5,421 nucleotides of DNA from K23-9 sp049680365 (GTDB lineage: Bacteria > Planctomycetota > Planctomycetia > Pirellulales > Pirellulaceae): assembly GCA_049680365.1 (NCBI GenBank), contig JBAUHQ010000349.1, forward strand, positions 1-5,421, read 5' to 3'. Of this stretch, positions 1-4,070 are shown piece by piece. The position numbers and the translations under genes are program-made. The notes beneath the pieces are model-generated. The model worked only from the letters and a program-made list of their open reading frames with translations. It was not told where the DNA came from and searched no databases. Numbering within the stretch: position 1 is the first letter of the stretch; each line of letters opens with the position of its first letter.

Positions 1-78
1 TGCAAGCACGCCAGGAAGTTCGTCGACGGAAACGTATCGAAACTGTTGGCCGTTGGATACGGCGATTTTTGTCGGCAT
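1..78 (-). CDS. 5' end of an unrecognised protein, co-oriented with the Hsp70-like gene (partial)
   Basis: Reading the minus strand from an ATG at 76-78 gives 26 open codons to the window edge, beginning MPTKIAVSNGQQFRY. The start lies 6 bases after the TAA stop of the Hsp70-like gene. Purine-rich AAGGA (complement of 89-93) and AAGG (complement of 81-84 plus the adjoining bases) sit just upstream, overlapping the end of that gene, so translational coupling in one transcript is likely. No signal peptide or recognisable motif is visible in this short N-terminus, and I do not recognise the family. The existence of a gene is inferred from the open frame, the tight spacing and the ribosome-binding-like sequence. 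Its function is unknown; a partner or client of the chaperone would be speculation from position alone. Confidence 0.6.
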   Translation of the reverse strand, partial: MPTKIAVSNGQQFRYVSVDELPGVLA

Positions 79-84
79 CGAACC

Positions 85-2490
85 TTATTCCTTTTGGCCG
101 GTCGAGTCTTTCGTTCGAGACTTTTGATCGCTCTTCTTCTTGCCGACCGATGGACCATCGGTTGTGATGATGAACGGAGCCTTCGAAACGCTAGCTGGCT
201 TGTGCGACTGCCCACCGAGTGACATCAATTTCGCGAAGTCGGGTTCGCCGGGCTTCACGCTTGTTTTGGCGGTTGTCGGAACATTTCCTAAAGTCAGTTT
301 TGGGCCGCTCGCCACAGCTTTTTTATCGGTTGCTACCGTCGGTGTGGGCTTTGAAAGAGGCTTCGGCTGAGCCATAGGCTTGGGCTGCGCATTGGGCTTT
401 GTAGCCACAGTTGGTTCCGACTTCTTTTCAGACGTCACGCCGCCGACTTTCGTTGGTTGCCCCGTCGCGCCTGGTTTGACCACACGCTTGACGACCTTTT
501 TGACAACGATCGGTTTGTTACCATCAGGTGTAACAGCGTTTTTCGCTTCGACGGGATTGACCAACTTTTTGGGTGGCGTTTTAGCAGGTTGCGACTTTTT
601 GATTGGCGCCGTGTCAATCGCCATCGGGCTAACCTTTGCCATTGGTTTGGCGACTAATTTCTTAGCAGGTGGCTTCTTCAGCGGAATTTTGTTCGCAGTC
701 TCATTGGATGTCTTTGAAGAATCGCCGGACGGTCCCACCTTAATGACGGGTCTCATTGGACTTGGCTTCGCCTCGGTGTTCGCGACTGGCGTTGGCGGCT
801 TCGTCTTTCGTTTTGGCTTGTCAGCTGCCGGACCATTTGACTTGTCCGTCACAATCGCAAACGGATTCTTGGTTGACGACTGAGCAGCGATTGGTTTTGC
901 CACTGGATTACTGGCTTGTTCGGCTGGCTCGCTCTGCTCAGTCTTGATGGGATCGGCAAGCCCGTCGGCGATCCGTTTTTGCCAACTCTGGATTTCCGCA
1001 TCCGACAATCCTGCGGCGCGATTGAGCGCCATCTGAACTTCTCGCTGAACCGTCGGTAGCGACGCGCTGACCGTCAAACGGCCATCTTGCGAATAGTCAA
1101 AACTGACGTCAACTTCGGTACCTTTCGCGAGACCGTCCGGTAAATCATCAACGACACATTTCCCGATCTTCGTTGCGTTGACACCCTTGTCGTCGCCGCC
1201 TTCGACGATTTCGATTTTCACGTTGACTTGGTTATCGCTGTGAGTTCGGAAACGCATGCCTTTTTTGATCGGCAGAGTCGAATTTCGAGGGATCATGACT
1301 TGGCGACGCGGATTGCCTGTTTTCGGATCCACAGCCAGAATGCCTAGGTCATGCGAGTTGACGTTGGTCACGGAAACTTTGGCGTGTTCTCCATCAGGAT
1401 GGCCCAACAACATGCCAGCGTACAGCGCCGCGCCGTGGCAAACCGCTTCGTCGGGCGACAGTGATCGATCCAATTCGATACCCGATCGCTGTTGCAGTTC
1501 ATCTCGGATCATTGGCATTCGCGTTGAACCACCAACTAGAATCAATCGCGTCAGATCCGACCAAGTCAAAGCAGCATCGTCCAGCACCAATTGGACGGTC
1601 ATTAAAGTTCGTTCGACTAAGTCTTCGGTTAGCTTCGCGAATTGCTCCTGCGTTAATTCGGTTCGCAACCGCTTGTCGTCGAAAGCAAAGGCGATGGAAA
1701 CCGATTCCCGCTGCGTCAATGCGTGTTTTGTTTGGTTCGCTTTGCGTACCAGTTCCTGCTCGCCGCGAGGGTCTTCGCGTGGATCGATACCGTGTTCGGC
1801 AAGAAAAGCATCGGCGATGAAGTCGACAATACGTCGATCCCAATCGATGCCGCCCAAGTAAACGTCGCCAGCCGTAGCGATGGTGTGATAATTGGCTTTG
1901 TCAATTTCCATCACGGTCACGTCAAAGGTACCACCACCCAGATCGTAGACCAGCACGCGTTCGAGCTTCTCGCTCATTCCGTCTTCGGACAGGAACCCTT
2001 GCTGTACTCCGTACGTGATCGCCGCAGCAGTCGGTTCGTTGATAATGTCTAGCACTTCTAAACCGGCCAAGCGTCCAGCGTCTTGAGTCGCCTTGCGACA
2101 CGGTTCGTTGAAAAACGCGGGGACCGTCACGACCACTTTGTCGATCGTGCCCAGTTTCAGTTCGGCATCCGATTTCAGTTTTTGCAGAATCAAAGCTTGC
2201 AGGACTTCGGGCGGGAACGATTCGCCGCGGATCGATTTTTCGTAAGCCCCTTCGCCTACATCGCGTTTGGCGTACATCGCCAGTCTTTCCGGTTCCAGCA
2301 TGCCCGCTTCGATCGCCTCGATGCCGACGATCGGGTTCTTGCGATCGAAAAAGACAGCACTGGGGGTCGTCATATCTCCTTCGGCGCTGCGGATCGTTTC
2401 CGGCCGTCCGCTATTATCCAAAAATGCAACAGCCGAAAACGTGGTTCCGAGGTCGATCCCTACGGCAGGGTGTTTCTTCGAATCTGGCAT
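85..2490 (-). CDS. DnaK/Hsp70-family chaperone-like protein with truncated substrate domain and long Lys/Pro-rich C-terminal tail
   Basis: 801 residues, cytoplasmic; no signal peptide. The Hsp70 ATPase domain occupies about residues 8-360. It shows the phosphate-1 loop GIDLGTTFSAVAF (11-23), the VTVPAFFNEPCRKATQDAGR segment (121-140), INEPTAAAITYG (150-161), the phosphate-2 loop VYDLGGGTFDVTV (181-193) and the adenosine motif LILVGGSTRMP (316-326). A beta-sandwich substrate-binding domain follows at about 375-480. Only the first helical turns of the lid remain (GLSDAEIQSWQKRIADGL, 494-511). Residues 512-801 are rich in Lys and Pro (about 50 Lys and 43 Pro by hand count) and probably disordered. 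E. coli DnaK is 638 residues with a complete lid. The interdomain linker lacks the usual LLL core, and the DnaK Thr199 position is Val210. The protein is likely an ATP-dependent chaperone paralogue, not the housekeeping DnaK; no grpE or dnaJ is adjacent. The ATG at 2488-2490 directly precedes the ATPase domain and has no clear Shine-Dalgarno. Family assignment is certain; the cellular role is not. Confidence 0.95.
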   Translation of the reverse strand: MPDSKKHPAVGIDLGTTFSAVAFLDNSGRPETIRSAEGDMTTPSAVFFDRKNPIVGIEAIEAGMLEPERLAMYAKRDVGEGAYEKSIRGESFPPEVLQALILQKLKSDAELKLGTIDKVVVTVPAFFNEPCRKATQDAGRLAGLEVLDIINEPTAAAITYGVQQGFLSEDGMSEKLERVLVYDLGGGTFDVTVMEIDKANYHTIATAGDVYLGGIDWDRRIVDFIADAFLAEHGIDPREDPRGEQELVRKANQTKHALTQRESVSIAFAFDDKRLRTELTQEQFAKLTEDLVERTLMTVQLVLDDAALTWSDLTRLILVGGSTRMPMIRDELQQRSGIELDRSLSPDEAVCHGAALYAGMLLGHPDGEHAKVSVTNVNSHDLGILAVDPKTGNPRRQVMIPRNSTLPIKKGMRFRTHSDNQVNVKIEIVEGGDDKGVNATKIGKCVVDDLPDGLAKGTEVDVSFDYSQDGRLTVSASLPTVQREVQMALNRAAGLSDAEIQSWQKRIADGLADPIKTEQSEPAEQASNPVAKPIAAQSSTKNPFAIVTDKSNGPAADKPKRKTKPPTPVANTEAKPSPMRPVIKVGPSGDSSKTSNETANKIPLKKPPAKKLVAKPMAKVSPMAIDTAPIKKSQPAKTPPKKLVNPVEAKNAVTPDGNKPIVVKKVVKRVVKPGATGQPTKVGGVTSEKKSEPTVATKPNAQPKPMAQPKPLSKPTPTVATDKKAVASGPKLTLGNVPTTAKTSVKPGEPDFAKLMSLGGQSHKPASVSKAPFIITTDGPSVGKKKSDQKSRTKDSTGQKE

Positions 2491-2538
2491 GGCGCGAATG
2501 AGATAAGTGAAAAGATGAGGGTTCGGGAGGAGACCGCT

Positions 2539-2568
2539 ATTCTACCAAGAATGGGCAACAGTGTTCCC
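2539..2568 (-). promoter_or_regulatory. weak candidate promoter of the Hsp70-like gene
   Basis: On the minus strand, TAGAAT (complement of 2539-2544) resembles a -10 box (TATAAT, one or two mismatches depending on alignment). It lies about 50 bases upstream of the ATG at 2490. The matching -35 region reads GGGAAC (complement of 2563-2568, 18-base spacer) or GGAACA (17-base spacer). This is a poor sigma-70 -35 box but resembles the GGAAC core of ECF-sigma promoters. No CIRCE-type inverted repeat (TTAGCACTC-N9-GAGTGCTAA) is present in the 232-bp gap, so HrcA control is not indicated. The assignment rests on sequence resemblance only. Confidence 0.2.
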
Positions 2569-2672
2569 TTGTACCCATGCGAATTTTCGCTTCAATCGCA
2601 TCCTCGCGGGGTCAGAATGCGAAGCCTTACGTTTTGCGGTGGAGTTTAACGATTCCCCGATCCGGCAAAGCA

Positions 2673-2713
2673 CCACGGTTCTGGGTGAGTTCCGCTGGAT
2701 ACCCAACCACTGG
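2673..2713 (-). terminator. imperfect hairpin after the Crp/Fnr-family gene, possible terminator
   Basis: Ten bases past the regulator's stop codon there is an imperfect inverted repeat. GGTT (2677-2680) and GGGT (2683-2686) pair with ACCC (2701-2704) and AACC (2705-2708) around a 14-base loop; a bulge of two bases interrupts the stem. Flanking CCA and TGG could extend it. There is no run of U on the minus-strand transcript after the stem, so it is not a classical intrinsic terminator. Position between two co-oriented genes separated by 232 bp is the main support. Confidence 0.25.
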
Positions 2714-2722
2714 CTATTGTGC

Positions 2723-3397
2723 CTAAAGCCCAATTTCGGTCAGTTTTTCGCCATCGACGACTTGGATCTCTCCGTCGCCCGACAGATGCAAAATACCCCT
2801 GTCACTCAGTCGTCGCAGTACACGAGAAAACGTCTCGCTCGTCAAATTCAAGTGGTTGGCGATGTCTTTCTTCGGTCCGGCAAGTTTCAGGTAGCCCGAT
2901 GCCTCACAAGGGGCGTCACTCAGGTAGCGAGCGACGCGACCAATCGCATCTCGCAAAACGATGTCATCCAATAAGAGGACAAAGTGGCGTACCCATCCAG
3001 ACATGCCAATCAGCAACTGTCGGCACAATTCGTGATTGGACGCGAGTTCTCGCTGCAGCAGATCGGTGGGGATCATCAAGCAAGTCGACGACTGGATCGC
3101 GACCGCACTTGCCGGTACCGCGAAATTCCCAAACGCAGCCACTTCGGCAAATGTCTGGCCAGGGCCACAAAGGTGCAGCACATGCTGCTGGCCTTGCGCA
3201 CCAAGCCTAAATACGCGAATCAAACCTTGATCAACGATGAACAATCCAGGGCATTCATCGTCTTGCGAAAAAACATGTTCTCCTGGCTGGAATCCACGTG
3301 TCACCGAAAGGCCTTTTAGGACATCACGCTGGGCGTCATCCATGCCTCGCAACAACCCACAACCTTGAAGGATCACATCGGCTGTACGGGCTTGCAT
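2723..3397 (-). CDS. Crp/Fnr-family transcriptional regulator (FNR/DNR-type recognition helix), divergent from nrfHA
   Basis: 224 residues, the normal size for this family. The N-terminal cyclic-nucleotide-binding-like beta-roll spans about residues 14-115 (GEHVFSQDDECPGLFIVDQG at 39-58, then GPGQTFAEVAAFG at 78-90). A dimerisation helix lies at about 118-150 and a winged helix-turn-helix at about 160-220. The recognition helix reads TSETFSRVLRRL (186-197), with E188, S191 and R192 in the E-x-x-S-R pattern that in FNR and DNR reads TTGAT half-sites. The phosphate-binding Arg-Ser of cAMP-binding CRP is missing, and FAEV at 83-86 resembles the FAEA of DNR-type nitric-oxide regulators. Cysteines are at 13, 49, 77, 106, 125 and 164, with no N-terminal cluster like that of FNR's 4Fe-4S site. 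The ATG at 3395-3397 fits the usual family N-terminus, since the conserved leucine-rich opening begins at about residue 10. Inferred role: activator of the adjacent nitrite reductase genes, sensing NO or redox state rather than cAMP. The signal itself cannot be read from the sequence. Confidence 0.92.
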   Translation of the reverse strand: MQARTADVILQGCGLLRGMDDAQRDVLKGLSVTRGFQPGEHVFSQDDECPGLFIVDQGLIRVFRLGAQGQQHVLHLCGPGQTFAEVAAFGNFAVPASAVAIQSSTCLMIPTDLLQRELASNHELCRQLLIGMSGWVRHFVLLLDDIVLRDAIGRVARYLSDAPCEASGYLKLAGPKKDIANHLNLTSETFSRVLRRLSDRGILHLSGDGEIQVVDGEKLTEIGL

Positions 3398-3423
3398 GGT
3401 GGGCCAAGAAAAAAGTGGTTCGC

Positions 3424-3437
3424 TTGATCTAAATCAA
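3424..3437. promoter_or_regulatory. perfect FNR/DNR-type operator TTGAT-CTAA-ATCAA
   Basis: TTGAT (3424-3428), a 4-base spacer CTAA and ATCAA (3433-3437) make an exact match to the FNR/DNR/NNR consensus TTGAT-N4-ATCAA. Flanking C (3423) and G (3438) extend the dyad to CTTGATCTAAATCAAG. It lies in the 100-bp region between the divergent regulator and nrfH, with its centre at 3430.5. That is 67 bases before the nrfH ATG and 33 bases before the regulator's ATG. The neighbouring regulator has the recognition-helix residues expected for this half-site, so binding by that protein is the simplest reading. Confidence 0.85.
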
Positions 3438-3458
3438 GATGCTGCGTAGGGAAATCGA

Positions 3459-3464
3459 TAAACT
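3459..3464 (+). promoter_or_regulatory. candidate -10 element of the nrfHA promoter
   Basis: TAAACT (four of six matches to TATAAT, within GATAAACT) would place transcription start near 3471-3472. The centre of the TTGAT-N4-ATCAA box would then be at about -41.5, the standard class II position for FNR/CRP activators, where the box replaces the -35 element. The hexamer is weak alone; the spacing is what makes it plausible. Confidence 0.4.
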
Positions 3465-3486
3465 TCGTCCCCGATCTACTTTTCGC

Positions 3487-3492
3487 AGGAAG
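3487..3492 (+). promoter_or_regulatory. ribosome binding site of nrfH
   Basis: AGGAAG lies with its AGGA core 7 bases before the ATG at 3498-3500, a good Shine-Dalgarno match and spacing. It supports this start over any internal Met. nrfA and the Hsp70-like gene lack such a site. Confidence 0.6.
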
Positions 3493-3497
3493 CTGGA

Positions 3498-4043
3498 ATG
3501 ACACAGGATACGCCCAACGCCGAACCATCGGAAGAAGGTGCGCCCGTAATCCGAGGATCAGATATTCCGCAATCGGAAGCCAAGCCAGTGTTTCGAGTCG
3601 GCAAAATTGCCATTCTTTTAACTGTACTGCTGGGCATTTTGTTTGGCCTGGGCACTTTCACCTTTGGCTATGGCAAAGGCGCCAGCTATCTAAGCAACAA
3701 TCCCGAAACGTGCGTGAACTGCCACGTGATGCAGGAACACTTGGATTCTTGGCAGCATAGTAGTCACCACCACGTCGCTGTTTGCAACGACTGCCATTTA
3801 CCGCACGATGCGATTGGAAAATGGGTGACCAAAGCCGACAACGGGTTCTTTCACTCGTTGGCGTTTACGCTGCAAAACTATCACGACCCGATCCAGATCA
3901 AACCGCGTAACGCGCGTGTGACGCAAAGCACCTGCGTTAGCTGCCACAAAGATTTTGTTCATTCACTGCTCCCCGCGGTCAAAGGCCAAGACATGCAATC
4001 ATGCGTGCATTGCCATTCGGACGTCGGACATGCTCATCGATAA
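3498..4043 (+). CDS. nrfH: NrfH-type tetraheme cytochrome c, membrane quinol dehydrogenase subunit of nitrite reductase
   Basis: 181 residues of the NapC/NirT/NrfH family. Residues 1-33 are a polar, acidic and Pro-containing cytoplasmic segment. One transmembrane anchor follows at about 35-58 (KIAILLTVLLGILFGLGTF core), then a periplasmic tetraheme domain. Four haem c motifs are visible: CVNCH (72-76), CNDCH (96-100), CVSCH (146-150) and CVHCH (169-173). The first continues as CVNCHVM; Met78 occupies the CxxCHxM position, which in Desulfovibrio NrfH supplies the distal haem 1 ligand. Four haems and this motif favour NrfH over longer NapC proteins. It oxidises menaquinol and passes electrons to NrfA, anchoring the complex to the membrane. 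nrfA follows after 27 bases, confirming the pairing. The gene sits downstream of a perfect FNR-type box. The N-terminal cytoplasmic extension is longer than in Desulfovibrio NrfH. Confidence 0.95.
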   Translation: MTQDTPNAEPSEEGAPVIRGSDIPQSEAKPVFRVGKIAILLTVLLGILFGLGTFTFGYGKGASYLSNNPETCVNCHVMQEHLDSWQHSSHHHVAVCNDCHLPHDAIGKWVTKADNGFFHSLAFTLQNYHDPIQIKPRNARVTQSTCVSCHKDFVHSLLPAVKGQDMQSCVHCHSDVGHAHR

Positions 4044-4070
4044 CCCTTTCACCCGTTTTGACTCCACCTC

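Noticed and set aside
380..883. 167-codon plus-strand open frame rich in Gly, Phe, Leu and Thr
   Set aside because: It is antisense to the Lys/Pro-rich tail of the Hsp70-like protein. The hydrophobic composition is the complement of Lys and Pro codons, not a real membrane protein.
1256..1861. 201-codon plus-strand open frame
   Set aside because: It is antisense to the conserved ATPase and substrate-binding regions of the Hsp70-like gene, has no recognisable family, and has a composition typical of a shadow frame.
2491..2722. Possible heat-shock (CIRCE) operator upstream of the Hsp70-like gene
   Set aside because: No TTAGCACTC-N9-GAGTGCTAA or close variant is visible in the gap; only a weak -10-like hexamer was found.
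2542..2733. 63-codon minus-strand open frame in the gap between the regulator and the Hsp70-like gene
   Set aside because: It overlaps the 3' end of the regulator gene, has no ribosome binding site that I can see, and its product is basic with no motif. It is probably non-coding leader or intergenic sequence.
2719..3319. Several plus-strand open frames over the regulator gene
   Set aside because: All are antisense to the well-supported Crp/Fnr-family coding sequence and show no family resemblance.
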